A stretch of 59,511 nucleotides of DNA from a gamma proteobacterium L18 (GCA_000497835.1 KI547167.1:457357-516867), one strand, 5' to 3'; numbered from the stretch's first letter, positions 30,240 through 41,000 are shown. Program-made: numbers and translations. Notes: a model not told the origin generated them from the letters alone.

Positions 30240-31418
30240 TCACCGCTCGATCAGCGCAATGCGCTTGTTGTACCAGTTCATCAGCAGCGAAATGCTGATG
30301 CTGATCGCCAGGTACACGCTCATGGTAATGGCAATGACTTCGATGGCCTGGCCGGTCTGGTTGAGCACCGTGCCAGCAAACAGCGAAACCATTTCCGGGT
30401 AGCCGATACCGGCGGCCAGCGAAGAGTTCTTCGCCAGGTTCAGGTACTGGCTGGTCAATGGCGGGATGATCACCCGCAGCGCCTGGGGAATGATCACCTT
30501 GCGCAGCGTCGGCCCGGCGCGCAGGCCCAGGGAACGGGCCGCCTCGGTCTGACCATGGCTGACCGACTTGATGCCCGAGCGCACGATCTCGGCGATGAAC
30601 GCCGCGGTGTACACACTGAGCGCCAGGGTCAGGGCCAGCAGTTCCGGGATCATCACCCAGCCGCCGACGAAGTTGAAGCCACGCAGTTCCGGCATTTCCC
30701 AGTGCACGGGGCTGCCGAACACCAGCATGCTCAGGCCCGGGATCACCACCAGCAGGGCAACGCCTGCCCAGAACTTGTGGAACGGCTCGCCGGTGTCCTC
30801 GAAGCGTTTGTTGGCCCACTTGACCATCACGCCGATGGCCACGAATGCCAGCACCACGGCAATCAGGAACGGCCAGATGCCTTCGGCCGTGATGGCCGCC
30901 GGCATGTTCAGGCCACGGTTGCTCAGGTAGAACATGTTCCACAGGTTATGACTGCCGCGCGGGCCAGGCATGGTGAGGAACACGGCGAAATACCAGAACA
31001 GGATCTGCAACAGCGGTGGAATGTTGCGGAAGGTCTCGACATACACGGTGGCCAGCTTGTTGACCATCCAGTTGGACGACAGCCTGGACACACCGATGAT
31101 GAAGCCCAGCACGGTGGCCAGGATCACGCCGATGAACGTCACCAGCAGGGTGTTGAGCAGCCCGATCACGAATACCCGCGAGTAGGTGTCCGACTCGGTG
31201 TAGGGGATCAGGTGCTGGGCGATGCCGAAGCCGGCACTGCGGTCAAGGAAGTCGAAGCCGGAAGTGATGCCGCGGTGTTGCAGGTTGGTCTGGGTGTTGT
31301 CGAACAAAAACCAGCCAAGGGAGATCACCGCCACAATGGTGATGATCTGGAACAGCCACGCACGCACACGTGGATCGGTCAGGGAAAACCCTTTGGGTGC
31401 GCCGATTTGATTTTGCAT
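30240..31418 (-). CDS. aapQ: general L-amino acid ABC transporter permease AapQ
   Basis: The product is 392 residues and is the partner permease of AapM. Helices at about 18-38 and 85-110 and a C-terminal core are present, with the EAA loop in TEAARSLGLRAGPTLRKVIIPQ-type sequence. It is the second gene of the operon, separated from aapJ by 69 bases that hold a strong hairpin. Confidence 0.95.
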   Translation of the reverse strand: MQNQIGAPKGFSLTDPRVRAWLFQIITIVAVISLGWFLFDNTQTNLQHRGITSGFDFLDRSAGFGIAQHLIPYTESDTYSRVFVIGLLNTLLVTFIGVILATVLGFIIGVSRLSSNWMVNKLATVYVETFRNIPPLLQILFWYFAVFLTMPGPRGSHNLWNMFYLSNRGLNMPAAITAEGIWPFLIAVVLAFVAIGVMVKWANKRFEDTGEPFHKFWAGVALLVVIPGLSMLVFGSPVHWEMPELRGFNFVGGWVMIPELLALTLALSVYTAAFIAEIVRSGIKSVSHGQTEAARSLGLRAGPTLRKVIIPQALRVIIPPLTSQYLNLAKNSSLAAGIGYPEMVSLFAGTVLNQTGQAIEVIAITMSVYLAISISISLLMNWYNKRIALIER

Positions 31419-31448
31419 GAAGTGCCCCGGAAGAAAGGGAATGTAACA

Positions 31449-31478
31449 GCGCCTGGCGGCATACGGGCCGCCAGGCGC
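31449..31478 (-). terminator. aapJ-aapQ intercistronic hairpin
   Basis: GCGCCTGGCGGC and GCCGCCAGGCGC form a perfect 12-bp stem around a six-base loop. No T-run follows. In periplasmic-binding-protein operons such hairpins usually stabilise the binding-protein mRNA and lower expression of the permease genes downstream. Confidence 0.75.
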
Positions 31479-31487
31479 GGGGCCTGC

Positions 31488-32516
31488 TTAGCGTACGGGT
31501 GGCGCGTACTGGATGCCGCCGTTGTTCCACAGGGCATTCAGGCCACGGTCAATGGCCAGCGGGGTGCTTTTGCCCAGGTTCTTCTCGAACACTTCGCCGT
31601 AGTTGCCGACTTGCGAAACGATCTTCACAACCCAATCCTTCGGCAGTTTCAGGTCCTTGCCATATTCACCGTCGCCACCCAGCAGACGGGCCACGTCCGG
31701 GTTCTTGGTGGACTTGGCTTCCTCGACCACGTTCTTGGAGGTGATGCCCGCTTCTTCAGCGTTGAGCATGGCGAACAGGGTCCACTTGACGATGCTGAAC
31801 CATTCTTCGTCGCCTTTACGCACGACTGGGCCCAGCGGCTCCTTGGAGATGGTTTCCGGCAGTACCACGTAGTCGCCTGGGGAGGCCAGTTTGGAGCGTT
31901 GTGCGTACAGCTGCGACTTGTCGGAGGTCAGCACGTCGCAACGGCCGCTTTCCAGCGACTTGGCGCTTTCGTCGGAGGTGTCGAAGGTGATCGGGGTGTA
32001 TTTCAGGCCATTGGCGCGGAAGTAGTCCGATACGTTCAGCTCGGTGGTAGTACCGGCCTGGATGCAAATGGTTGCACCGTCCAGTTCCTTGGCGCTTTTC
32101 ACGCCCAGTTTCTTGTTGGCCAGGAAGCCAACGCCGTCGTAGTAGGTAACACCCGTGAACATCAGGCCCATGCCCGCGTCACGGGAGCTGGTCCAGGTGG
32201 TGTTGCGCGACAGTACGTCGATTTCGCCGGATTGCAGGGCGGTGAAGCGCTCCTTGGCGTTCAGCTGGCTGAACTTGACCTTGGTGGCGTCACCGAACAC
32301 GGCGGCGGCCACGGCGCGGCAGACGTCGGCGTCGATGCCCTGGATCTTGCCGGTGGCATCGGGAACGGAGAAGCCAGGCAGGCCGTCACTGACGCCGCAC
32401 TGAATGAAACCTTTCTTCTGAATCGCGTCCAGAGTGGCGCCTGCCTGAGCGAAGCCACTGACACCGAGGACGGTGGCGGCAGTCAGGACAGCCAGGGTGG
32501 ATTTCAGCATTTTCAT
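31488..32516 (-). CDS. aapJ: general L-amino acid ABC transporter substrate-binding protein
   Basis: The product is 342 residues. A signal peptide (about 1-25, ending GFAQA) directs it to the periplasm, where it binds several L-amino acids. The mature start ATLDAIQKKGFIQCGVSDG and the PDATGKIQGIDADVCRA motif are typical of the AapJ/BztA cluster. The C-terminal region includes a conserved LNALWNNGGIQYAPPVR tail. It is the first and probably most expressed gene of the operon. Confidence 0.95.
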   Translation of the reverse strand: MKMLKSTLAVLTAATVLGVSGFAQAGATLDAIQKKGFIQCGVSDGLPGFSVPDATGKIQGIDADVCRAVAAAVFGDATKVKFSQLNAKERFTALQSGEIDVLSRNTTWTSSRDAGMGLMFTGVTYYDGVGFLANKKLGVKSAKELDGATICIQAGTTTELNVSDYFRANGLKYTPITFDTSDESAKSLESGRCDVLTSDKSQLYAQRSKLASPGDYVVLPETISKEPLGPVVRKGDEEWFSIVKWTLFAMLNAEEAGITSKNVVEEAKSTKNPDVARLLGGDGEYGKDLKLPKDWVVKIVSQVGNYGEVFEKNLGKSTPLAIDRGLNALWNNGGIQYAPPVR

Positions 32517-33652
<1,136 letters not shown>

Positions 33653-33670
33653 ACCGCCTGCCATACAGCT

Positions 33671-33757
33671 GTGGGACCGGGCGAAGCTCGGGAACGAGCC
33701 GTCGCGTTGTATCTGAACCACCGCGCCGTCCTTTTCCCGAGCTTCGCCCGGTCCCAC
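33671..33757. repeat. REP pair (GTGGGACCGGGC type)
   Basis: GTGGGACCGGGCGAAGCTCG faces CCGAGCTTCGCCCGGTCCCA across about 35 bases. These units match the tips of the composite palindromes. It lies between the esterase and the helicase genes. Confidence 0.85.
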
Positions 33758-33855
33758 AAACAGGTAGACCGGTGCCACGGCACCGGCTACACCGCGCCCG
33801 ATTCTTGCATTACACTGCCCGGCGTACATTCCTTAACCAAATTAATGAGAAGACC

Positions 33856-35322
33856 GTGCTCAAAGCACTCAAGAATCTGTTCGGAAAAAGCGAGGCTGAG
33901 CCGCTCGCAGCCGAAATGACTGCTGCTGTGGCACCGAGCCCGGCTCGGGAAACGGCCATCCCCCAGCCGCCAGCCCCGGAACAGACAGCCCCCGTGGTTC
34001 CTGTGGTCCCTGTGGAAGCAGCCCCCCCTGCCCCCCTGCCATCCAGGGAAGCCGAGCTGGTCAAGCCCTCGCCCCGCGAGCGCAAGCCCAAACCGCCCCG
34101 CGCACTGTGGAAACTGGAAGACTTCAAGGTCGAGCCTGAGGAAGGCAAGACCCGTTTCCACGACTTCAAGCTCTCCGACGAGCTGATGCACGCCATCCAT
34201 GACCTGGGTTTCCCCTACTGCACGCCGATCCAGGCGCAAGTATTGGGCTACACCCTCAAGGGCAAGGACGCCATCGGCCGCGCCCAGACCGGCACCGGCA
34301 AGACCGCAGCCTTCCTGATTTCGATCATCACCCAGCTGCAGCAAACCCCGCCGCCCAAGGAACGCTACATGGGCGAGCCACGGGCGCTGATCATTGCCCC
34401 TACCCGCGAGCTGGTGGTGCAGATCGCCAAGGACGCCGCCAACCTGACCAAGTACACCGGCTTGAACGTGATGACGTTCGTGGGCGGCATGGACTTCGAC
34501 AAGCAGCTCAAGCAGCTGGAAGCGCGTCACTGCGACATCCTGGTGGCCACCCCAGGCCGCTTGCTGGACTTCAACCAGCGTGGCGAGGTGCACCTGGACA
34601 TGGTTGAGGTGATGGTACTGGACGAAGCTGACCGCATGCTCGACATGGGCTTCATTCCGCAAGTGCGCCAGATCATTCGTCAGACCCCACCGAAAAGCGA
34701 ACGCCAGACCCTGCTGTTCTCGGCCACCTTCACCGAAGACGTGATGAACCTGGCCAAGCAGTGGACCACCGACCCGGCCATCGTCGAGATCGAACCGGAG
34801 AACGTCGCCAGCGAAACCGTGGAACAGCACGTCTACGCCGTGGCCGGCAGCGACAAATACAAGCTGCTGTACAACCTGGTCAACGACAATGGCTGGGAGC
34901 GGGTGATGGTGTTTGCCAACCGCAAGGACGAAGTACGCCGCATCGAGGAAAAACTGGTGCGTGACGGCGTCAATGCCGCACAACTGTCGGGGGACGTGCC
35001 CCAGCACAAGCGCATCAAGACCCTGGAAGGCTTCCGCGAAGGCAAGATCCGCGTGCTGGTGGCCACCGACGTGGCGGGCCGCGGCATCCACATCGACGGC
35101 ATCAGCCACGTGATCAACTTCACCCTGCCGGAGGATCCGGACGATTACGTGCACCGTATCGGCCGTACCGGGCGTGCGGGCACCAGTGGTGTGTCGATCA
35201 GCTTTGCCGGTGAGGATGACTCCTACCAGCTGCCGTCGATCGAAGCGCTGCTGGGGCGCAAGATCAGCTGTGAAATGCCGCCGACAGAACTGTTGCGGCC
35301 GGTGCAGCGCAAGCATTCCTGA
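33856..35322 (+). CDS. rhlB: DEAD-box RNA helicase, RhlB-like
   Basis: The product is 488 residues, with a GTG start ([15 protein letters not shown]). A proline/alanine-rich, low-complexity N-terminal extension of about 85 residues precedes the helicase core. The core motifs are the Q motif near TPIQAQ, Walker [13 protein letters not shown] in [16 protein letters not shown], and [10 protein letters not shown]. RhlB-type helicases unwind structured RNA and support the RNA degradosome. The extension may carry protein contacts. It is monocistronic between repeats. The rhlB name follows the similar N-terminus of Pseudomonas RhlB; other DEAD-box paralogues cannot be excluded. Confidence 0.85.
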   Translation: MLKALKNLFGKSEAEPLAAEMTAAVAPSPARETAIPQPPAPEQTAPVVPVVPVEAAPPAPLPSREAELVKPSPRERKPKPPRALWKLEDFKVEPEEGKTRFHDFKLSDELMHAIHDLGFPYCTPIQAQVLGYTLKGKDAIGRAQTGTGKTAAFLISIITQLQQTPPPKERYMGEPRALIIAPTRELVVQIAKDAANLTKYTGLNVMTFVGGMDFDKQLKQLEARHCDILVATPGRLLDFNQRGEVHLDMVEVMVLDEADRMLDMGFIPQVRQIIRQTPPKSERQTLLFSATFTEDVMNLAKQWTTDPAIVEIEPENVASETVEQHVYAVAGSDKYKLLYNLVNDNGWERVMVFANRKDEVRRIEEKLVRDGVNAAQLSGDVPQHKRIKTLEGFREGKIRVLVATDVAGRGIHIDGISHVINFTLPEDPDDYVHRIGRTGRAGTSGVSISFAGEDDSYQLPSIEALLGRKISCEMPPTELLRPVQRKHS

Positions 35323-35336
35323 TGGGTGGCGCCTGC

Positions 35337-35505
35337 TTCCCGAGCTTTGCTCGGTCCCACACCCTTGGCGGCAGCTGAGTCAATGAGGCAAAGCGCTTAG
35401 CTCTTGGTAGCACCACATAATATCTGTAGTGCTACCAAAGGCTAAAAGCTTTGCCTTGCTGACTCAACTGCCGCGAAAGGTGTGGGACCGAGCAAAGCTC
35501 GGGAA
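35337..35505. repeat. composite palindrome, copy 4 (169 bp)
   Basis: TTCCCGAGCTTTGCTCGG and CCGAGCAAAGCTCGGGAA close the element. Inside, GCGGCAGCTGAGTCA pairs with TGACTCAACTGCCGC, and the apical stem pairs TTGGTAGCAC with GTGCTACCAA. It has the same length as copy 3, and the apical stem is different but still paired. It fills the rhlB-moaE gap between converging genes. Confidence 0.9.
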
Positions 35506-35509
35506 GCAG

Positions 35510-35965
35510 TCAACGCAATCCCCAGCGCTCAGCCGCATCCCCGTCACTCGCCTTGCCCTCCACCCACCTCTCCCCTGCCCCGGTCTGTTCCTTCTTCCAG
35601 AACGGCGCGCGGGTTTTCAGGTAGTCCATGATGAAGTTGCAGGCATCGAACGCCGCCTGCCGATGGGCACTGGCCACGCCAACGAACACGATCGGCTCGC
35701 CCGGATCCAGAGCACCGATGCGGTGCAGCACCTCCACCTTCAACAGCGGCCAGCGCTGTTCGGCCTCGCCCACGATCTTGCTCAGGGCCTTCTCGGTCAT
35801 GCCCGGGTAGTGTTCCAGGAACATGCCCGACACCTCCAGCCCGTCATTGAAGTCGCGCACGTAACCGACAAAGCTCACCACCGCGCCCACGCCGACATGG
35901 GCGGCATGCATGGCATTGACCTCGACGCCCGGATCGAACGCCTCGACTTGCACACGAACGCCCAT
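35510..35965 (-). CDS. moaE: molybdopterin synthase large subunit
   Basis: MoaE is the catalytic large subunit that, with thiocarboxylated MoaD, inserts sulfur to make molybdopterin. The product is 151 residues. The catalytic lysine region is in FWKKEQT, near residue 123, and the AHRQAAFDACNFIMDYLK segment is conserved. The ATG is one base after the moaD stop, so translation is coupled. It is the last gene of moaCDE. Confidence 0.95.
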   Translation of the reverse strand: MGVRVQVEAFDPGVEVNAMHAAHVGVGAVVSFVGYVRDFNDGLEVSGMFLEHYPGMTEKALSKIVGEAEQRWPLLKVEVLHRIGALDPGEPIVFVGVASAHRQAAFDACNFIMDYLKTRAPFWKKEQTGAGERWVEGKASDGDAAERWGLR

Positions 35966-35966
35966 C

Positions 35967-36212
35967 TCAGCCCCCAGTCACAGGTGGGAAAAACGCAACT
36001 TCGTCGCCGTCGGCCACAGGCTCTTCAAGCTTGCACAAATCCTGGTTGCGCGCGCACATCAGATTGGCCTCGCCCAGCACGCTCCAGTTGCCGCCGCGCT
36101 CCAGCAGTTCCTGGCGCACATCCTGAAGTGTCTGGAACTGGCCTTGCAGCGCCTCGCCATCCATCCCCATGGCTTCACGGTAACGAGCGAAGTACACGAC
36201 GTTGATCTTCAT
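35967..36212 (-). CDS. moaD: molybdopterin synthase sulfur carrier subunit
   Basis: The product is 81 residues, with a ubiquitin-like fold ending in the required Gly-Gly (PPVTGG), which becomes the thiocarboxylate donor. Its start overlaps the moaC stop by four bases (ATGA), so the three genes are tightly linked. It is the small subunit partner of MoaE. Confidence 0.95.
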   Translation of the reverse strand: MKINVVYFARYREAMGMDGEALQGQFQTLQDVRQELLERGGNWSVLGEANLMCARNQDLCKLEEPVADGDEVAFFPPVTGG

Positions 36213-36682
36213 GCCTGGCCCGCCTGGTAGTGGCCGCTCTTGCCGCCGACTTTCTCCAGCAAGCGTACGTTTTCAATGACCATGCCCTTGTCCACGGCCT
36301 TGCACATGTCGTAGATCGTCAGCGCCGCGACACTGGCGGCCGTCAGCGCCTCCATTTCCACGCCGGTCTGCCCGGCCAGTTTGCAGCGGGCGACGATGCG
36401 GACAGCGTCCTCGCCCTCGGCGCTCAGCTCGACCTTGACACTGGTCAGCATCAGCGGGTGGCACAGGGGGATCAGGTCGCTGGTCTTTTTCGCCGCCTGG
36501 ATGCCGGCGATGCGCGCCACAGCGAACACATCGCCCTTGGGGTGGCCGCCGTCGACGATCATCTGCAAGGTCTGGGGCAACATGCGCACCCGCGCTTCGG
36601 CCACGGCTTCACGGGACGTCACGGCCTTTTCGGTGACATCGACCATGTTGGCGCGGCCTTGGGAGTCGAGATGGGTCAGCAC
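36209..36682 (-). CDS. moaC: cyclic pyranopterin monophosphate synthase
   Basis: MoaC converts the MoaA product into cyclic pyranopterin monophosphate. The product is 157 residues, with a GTG start ([19 protein letters not shown]) preceded by AGGAG. Catalytic-type residues lie in GGHPKGDV and MCKAVDKGM, and the [11 protein letters not shown] segment is typical. It leads the moaCDE operon. The moaA and moaB genes are not in this window. Confidence 0.95.
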   Translation of the reverse strand: MLTHLDSQGRANMVDVTEKAVTSREAVAEARVRMLPQTLQMIVDGGHPKGDVFAVARIAGIQAAKKTSDLIPLCHPLMLTSVKVELSAEGEDAVRIVARCKLAGQTGVEMEALTAASVAALTIYDMCKAVDKGMVIENVRLLEKVGGKSGHYQAGQA

Positions 36683-36855
36683 TGGCGGTTGCTCCTGGGG
36701 ATAGAAGGCCGATTGTAAACCTGGAGATGCAACGTTGCACAAATCGCGCAGGCCAGGCGTGGGAAATTTCGCAGTTTATTTGGGAAGCTTCCGATTTCCT
36801 GCGCAGACCAGCCCCTGGACAATCCGGGCCCACGATCCCCTCTGGAGCACCCGCC

Positions 36856-38025
36856 ATGGCCGCAACAATCCCTTGGCCCCGCCTGCGCACTCTGCTGCTG
36901 GGGCTGCTGTGCCTCTGCGCCGACAACGCCCTTGCGGCCGAGGTCCGCATCACTGCCCGCGTGGAGAACGACCGCATCGTCAACACCACGCCGGCCTCCC
37001 GGTTCTGCAGCAGCTGGAACCTGTGCACGCGCAGCACCGTGGACGTTCCCTTCGAACTCACCAAGGCCATCAACCTCTCATCCAGCGACCCCCGGGACAG
37101 GGTGTACGTGCACCTGCCGTCCCTGAAGGCCTTCAACCTCACCAATACCGTGACGCACCAGAGCGCCACCGTACAGCTGTCCTACAGTTTCATCAGCCAG
37201 AAGGTCAGCTACCAGACCCAGGAAGCGGTAGGCTTCAACGTATGGGGCGGCTGCCTGCAGGAAGGCTCCCTGCAGGGCGGCCCTGGCTTCTCAAAGTTCC
37301 TGTGGCGCAGCTATTCGAGCACGGCCCAACAGCCCTGCATGTCGGGCCCCACCCCCATCAACGACGACATTCAGCAGTCAGTGATCAACGAGATGATGCT
37401 GGCGTACAACATCGATTTCCCGCCCGTGACGTCGCTGGGGCCAGGCCGGTGGGAAGGTTTCATCGATTATCCGGTGGGCCAGCCGGGCGGGTTCGATTTC
37501 GGCAACATGCTGCAGCCCAGCGCCGACACGATTCGCTTTTACGTGGAGATCGAGGTGCAGCACGACATGAAAGTGGACATGCCGGCCAGTGGCGGAGAGG
37601 TCGAAGTCGTGCCGCCGGGAGGATGGCAGCAATACGAAACCAGCAACCAAACCCCGCCGCGACTGTTTCACGACGCGCCTTTGAGCGTCTGGGCCTCCAG
37701 CCCATTTTCAATCTACATGGAGTGTGAGCATCGCCCAGGCGGCAATCAGTGCGCCATGCGGCGGCCAGGCTCGACAGTGAACATCCCTGTCTCCATCGCA
37801 CTCACGTTGCCGGGGATGTTCAATCACAACGGGCAACCCGTCAGTCGCCTGCCGGTAGGCGTAGACCGCAGGAACGCAAAGATCATCGCGGTGGCTGGCA
37901 ACGTCTCCAACCAACCCGGGCAGGTACATTTTGACGTCCAGCAGCGGGACATTCGCCAGATGCTTAACAACCGCGGCGCTAAATACCAAGGTGGAATCAC
38001 CCTGATCTTCGACGCCAACCCGTAA
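36856..38025 (+). CDS. exported adhesin- or pilin-like protein of unknown function
   Basis: The product is 389 residues. A signal peptide (about 1-27, ending ADNALAA) is followed by a beta-rich, Cys-containing mature part. The final strand (YQGGITLIFDANP) resembles the C-terminal beta strand of fimbrial subunits that are assembled by donor-strand exchange. No chaperone or usher gene lies nearby, so if it is a fimbrial tip or adhesin its assembly genes are elsewhere. The ATG at 36856 has TGGAG ten bases upstream; the longer frame from 36727 is not supported. It is divergent from moaC. Confidence 0.6.
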   Translation: MAATIPWPRLRTLLLGLLCLCADNALAAEVRITARVENDRIVNTTPASRFCSSWNLCTRSTVDVPFELTKAINLSSSDPRDRVYVHLPSLKAFNLTNTVTHQSATVQLSYSFISQKVSYQTQEAVGFNVWGGCLQEGSLQGGPGFSKFLWRSYSSTAQQPCMSGPTPINDDIQQSVINEMMLAYNIDFPPVTSLGPGRWEGFIDYPVGQPGGFDFGNMLQPSADTIRFYVEIEVQHDMKVDMPASGGEVEVVPPGGWQQYETSNQTPPRLFHDAPLSVWASSPFSIYMECEHRPGGNQCAMRRPGSTVNIPVSIALTLPGMFNHNGQPVSRLPVGVDRRNAKIIAVAGNVSNQPGQVHFDVQQRDIRQMLNNRGAKYQGGITLIFDANP

Positions 38026-38030
38026 ATCCG

Positions 38031-38106
38031 CTGCCGAAGCCTGCGCTGGCCCTGAACCACACTGCAGACTTACAGTGCATTCAGGGGCCAGCACAGGCTG
38101 GCGGCA
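38031..38106. repeat. inverted repeat between convergent genes
   Basis: CTGCCGAAGCCTGCGCTGGC and GCCAGCACAGGCTGGCGGCAG-type sequence form the outer arms, with an inner CACTG/CAGTG stem. The element sits between the adhesin-like gene and phoH and may end both transcripts. It is of the same class as the repeat at 24470-24561. Confidence 0.75.
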
Positions 38107-38119
38107 GCGACCACAGGGG

Positions 38120-39514
38120 TTACAGATGCGACTCGGCGTACTCGGCCAGGATCGAGCGTGGCACCCCTTGCAGGGTGATGTGCACCCCATTGGGGAAATC
38201 CTTGAAACGCTCGGTCAGGTACGTCAGGCCCGAGCTGGGCGCCGACAGGTACGGGGTGTCGATCTGCGCCAGGTTGCCCAGGCAGATCACTTTGGAACCT
38301 GCACCCGCACGGGTGATGATGGTTTTCATCTGGTGCGGGGTAAGGTTCTGGCATTCGTCGATCAGAATCAGGCTCTGCTGGAAACTGCGCCCGCGAATGT
38401 AGTTCAGGGATTTGAACTGCAAGGGCACCTTGCTGAGGATGTAATCGACACTGCCGTGGGTGTTTTCATCGTCCATGTGCAGGGCTTCGAGGTTGTCGGT
38501 GATGGCCCCCAGCCAAGGTTCCATCTTCTCGGCCTCGGTGCCCGGCAGGAAGCCGATCTCCTGATCAAGCCCCTGCACGCTGCGCGTGGCGATGATGCGG
38601 CGGTAGCGCTTGCTGACCATGGTCTGTTCGATGGCCGCGGCCAACGCCAGGATAGTCTTGCCCGAGCCCGCAGCACCGGTGAGGTTGACCAGGTGAATGT
38701 CCGGGTCCAGCAGCGCGAACAGCGCCAGCGCCTGATGCACGTCCCGTGGCTTGAGGCCCCAGGCTTCCTGGTGCAGCAGCGGCTCCTGGTGCAGGTCGAG
38801 CAACAGCAGCTCGTCGTCCTTCACGCCCTTGATCCAACCCACGAAACCCTGCTCATCGATGATGAATTCATTGATGTGCGCCGAAGGCAGCGGTTCCTGC
38901 AACTGTACGCGGTGCCAGGTGCGACCATGGTCCTGACGGGTCTCGACCTTGTTGACGCGCTCCCAGAACGAGCCGGTGACCTCGTGGTAGCCGCGCGACA
39001 GCAGCGAGACGTCGTCCACCAACTGGTCAGTGCTGTAGTCTTCGGCGGCGATACCGCAGGCACGGGCCTTGAGGCGCATGTTGATGTCTTTGGACACCAG
39101 CACAACGTCCCAGTCTTTCTTGCGTTGGTGCAGATCAACCAGCTGGTTGATGATGATGTTGTCGTTGAGGTTGCCCGGCAGCACCGTGGTGGGCGGGCCG
39201 CCCTTGGTCATGAGGATGGACAGGAAGCCCTTGGGCTCGCCCTTGCCGCGCTGGATCGGTACGCCCAGTTCCACGTCGGCGGGGCCGGCGTCGCCCAGGG
39301 TCTGGTCGATCAGACGGATAGCCTGCCGGCATTCGGCAGCCACCGATTGCTTGCCACTCTTGAGTTTGTCCAGCTCCTCCAACACGGTCATGGGGATGGC
39401 AACGTGGTGTTCTTCAAAATTCAGCAACGCATTTGGATCGTGGATCAGTACATTGGTATCGAGCACATAAAGGATTGGCTTGTCGGAAGAAATGGTGCGT
39501 CCTTGATCATCCAT
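38120..39514 (-). CDS. PIN-domain/PhoH-family ATPase
   Basis: The product is 464 residues. A PIN nuclease domain (about 14-150, starting LYVLDTNVLIHDP, with acidic residues in EELDKLK and SKDINMRLKA) is fused to a PhoH-type P-loop ATPase. Walker A is GAAGSGKT at 280-287, and Walker B is in LILIDECQNL. The PIN-PhoH fusion suggests ATP-driven RNA processing. The cellular role is not settled. It is transcribed away from the deacetylase-like gene's position, with a 361-base gap upstream. Confidence 0.9.
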   Translation of the reverse strand: MDDQGRTISSDKPILYVLDTNVLIHDPNALLNFEEHHVAIPMTVLEELDKLKSGKQSVAAECRQAIRLIDQTLGDAGPADVELGVPIQRGKGEPKGFLSILMTKGGPPTTVLPGNLNDNIIINQLVDLHQRKKDWDVVLVSKDINMRLKARACGIAAEDYSTDQLVDDVSLLSRGYHEVTGSFWERVNKVETRQDHGRTWHRVQLQEPLPSAHINEFIIDEQGFVGWIKGVKDDELLLLDLHQEPLLHQEAWGLKPRDVHQALALFALLDPDIHLVNLTGAAGSGKTILALAAAIEQTMVSKRYRRIIATRSVQGLDQEIGFLPGTEAEKMEPWLGAITDNLEALHMDDENTHGSVDYILSKVPLQFKSLNYIRGRSFQQSLILIDECQNLTPHQMKTIITRAGAGSKVICLGNLAQIDTPYLSAPSSGLTYLTERFKDFPNGVHITLQGVPRSILAEYAESHL

Positions 39515-39875
39515 ACTCGGTCACCTTTGAGAGAGCCGTTCGACGCAATACCTGAACGGTGCTGCGCCGCGAAGTGACCGCCGCTTCCGCACGACCCAGA
39601 GGGCTGTGGTCGAACGGAACTGCCAGTGACGGTGGGCCGGGTGACGACGCCACCTGTGCTGCAGGATTCGGCGATCTGTCTTCGTAATACCGCAAAACCC
39701 ATGACGTTAAAAAGCACTTTGACGCTTTTTTGAAGTTTATTTTTCTGCATGACGAATAACGCTTGGCGCAGGGGTCAGGTACCGTTAAAGTCGGAAGTCA
39801 ACCCCGCATAAAACGGGCAATAAATTTTCTGCCTGCTCCCCAAAAACGTCCTTTTTGCTGCTGTTAGCCGCCTTT
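39515..39875. other. intergenic region upstream of the PhoH-family gene
   Basis: This 361-base gap lies between the phoH start and the deacetylase stop, both on the minus strand. It must contain the phoH promoter. I see only a short CCCCGCATAAAACGGGC hairpin-like stretch near 39804; no gene, REP or clear promoter is visible. Confidence 0.4.
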
Positions 39876-41000
39876 TCATTGAAATTGCCGGCAGTCCTGC
39901 CAACCGATCCCCGCCTCCGCCGTTTGCTTGAGCAACCAGGGCAACGCCACCTGAACCTTGGCCTGGGTATCATGGAACGCGATCACGCCATGGCGCCACA
40001 GCAGCATCAGCGTCAGTACGCGCTGGGCGCTCTGATCCGCCGTCAATTGGCTGTTGCTGTCCATGGAATCGATGTCCCACAACGCGACCTTCATCTGTTG
40101 CGTGTCCAGAAACGTACTGGCGTCGGGCCGGCGCGTGCCGTACGGCGGCCGGAACAAGGGCACGTAGTTATCCGGCACTTCGCCCTCTACCACCGTGGCG
40201 CTGCGGGTAATCGACCCTTGCCAGTCATTCCAGTCGGCATGGGAACGATACTGCCAGCCTTGCACTCCCACGCATTGCCCCTTGTAGAGCGCCGGCAGGC
40301 TGCCCGGCTCACCTTTGTCGCGGCGGTTGGCGAAGTTCTGACCCAGCACGAAGAAGGTGCCGTTGATTTTCTGCTTGCGCAGGAAGTCGGTTACCCATTC
40401 AGTGCTGCCCACGGCGATGCTGGGGCCACTGTCGAAGGTCAGCAGGAACACTCGGTCGTTGAAATCACTGCCGTTGAGCTCCTGATCGGCGACTTTGAGC
40501 ACCTCGCTGCTGATTTGCGGCGACAGCGCCGCCTTGCGCAACAGCTCGTCCACATAAATGAGGTCGAACACCCGGGCCGGTGCGCCCCAGTTGGCATAGA
40601 AAGAGTCGGGGGCCACGGCAAAGTTGTTGGCCTGGGTGCGCAAATCGTCGAGGCTATCGATGGCGAAACAGAACGAGGCGTCCTGGTCGCAGCTTTGCTG
40701 GGCCTGGTTGTAGTTTTGCCACAGGCGCTGCCAAAGCTGCCCGCGCAGCTCATTGATGGCCACCATGTTGACGCTGCGCAAGTCCAGCCTGTCGGCCAGT
40801 GCATCCTCATCCAGGGCTTCGGACTGCAGCAGCACATGGGCGAACATCAGGATTTCTGCCCGCGAGGCCACATCGAACAGCGCGGGCGAGGTCAGCTGCT
40901 CGGGCCAGCTGCTGCGGTCGATGGTGGCCACGGGCGGCGGCACGGCCGCCTGGGCGGCAACGCTGGCAAGGGCGGCAAGGATCAGGCAGGCAAGGCGCAA
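39876..41000 (-). CDS. exported polysaccharide-deacetylase-like protein with altered metal ligands
   Basis: The product is 374 residues. A signal peptide (about 1-18) is followed by an N-terminal helical region and a NodB-homology domain (about 185-370). Canonical NodB motifs are partly changed. Motif 1 reads TFDSGP (188-193) instead of TFDDGP, so the metal-binding aspartate is serine. Motif 2 reads SHADWND (253-259), keeping His254 but with Asn258 where the second metal-binding histidine is expected. RPPYG (284-288) and FHDT (342-345) are intact. It may be a non-catalytic or differently metal-dependent family member. It lies upstream of yaaA in the opposite direction, not in the alginate operon. 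Confidence 0.8.
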   Translation of the reverse strand: MRLACLILAALASVAAQAAVPPPVATIDRSSWPEQLTSPALFDVASRAEILMFAHVLLQSEALDEDALADRLDLRSVNMVAINELRGQLWQRLWQNYNQAQQSCDQDASFCFAIDSLDDLRTQANNFAVAPDSFYANWGAPARVFDLIYVDELLRKAALSPQISSEVLKVADQELNGSDFNDRVFLLTFDSGPSIAVGSTEWVTDFLRKQKINGTFFVLGQNFANRRDKGEPGSLPALYKGQCVGVQGWQYRSHADWNDWQGSITRSATVVEGEVPDNYVPLFRPPYGTRRPDASTFLDTQQMKVALWDIDSMDSNSQLTADQSAQRVLTLMLLWRHGVIAFHDTQAKVQVALPWLLKQTAEAGIGWQDCRQFQ

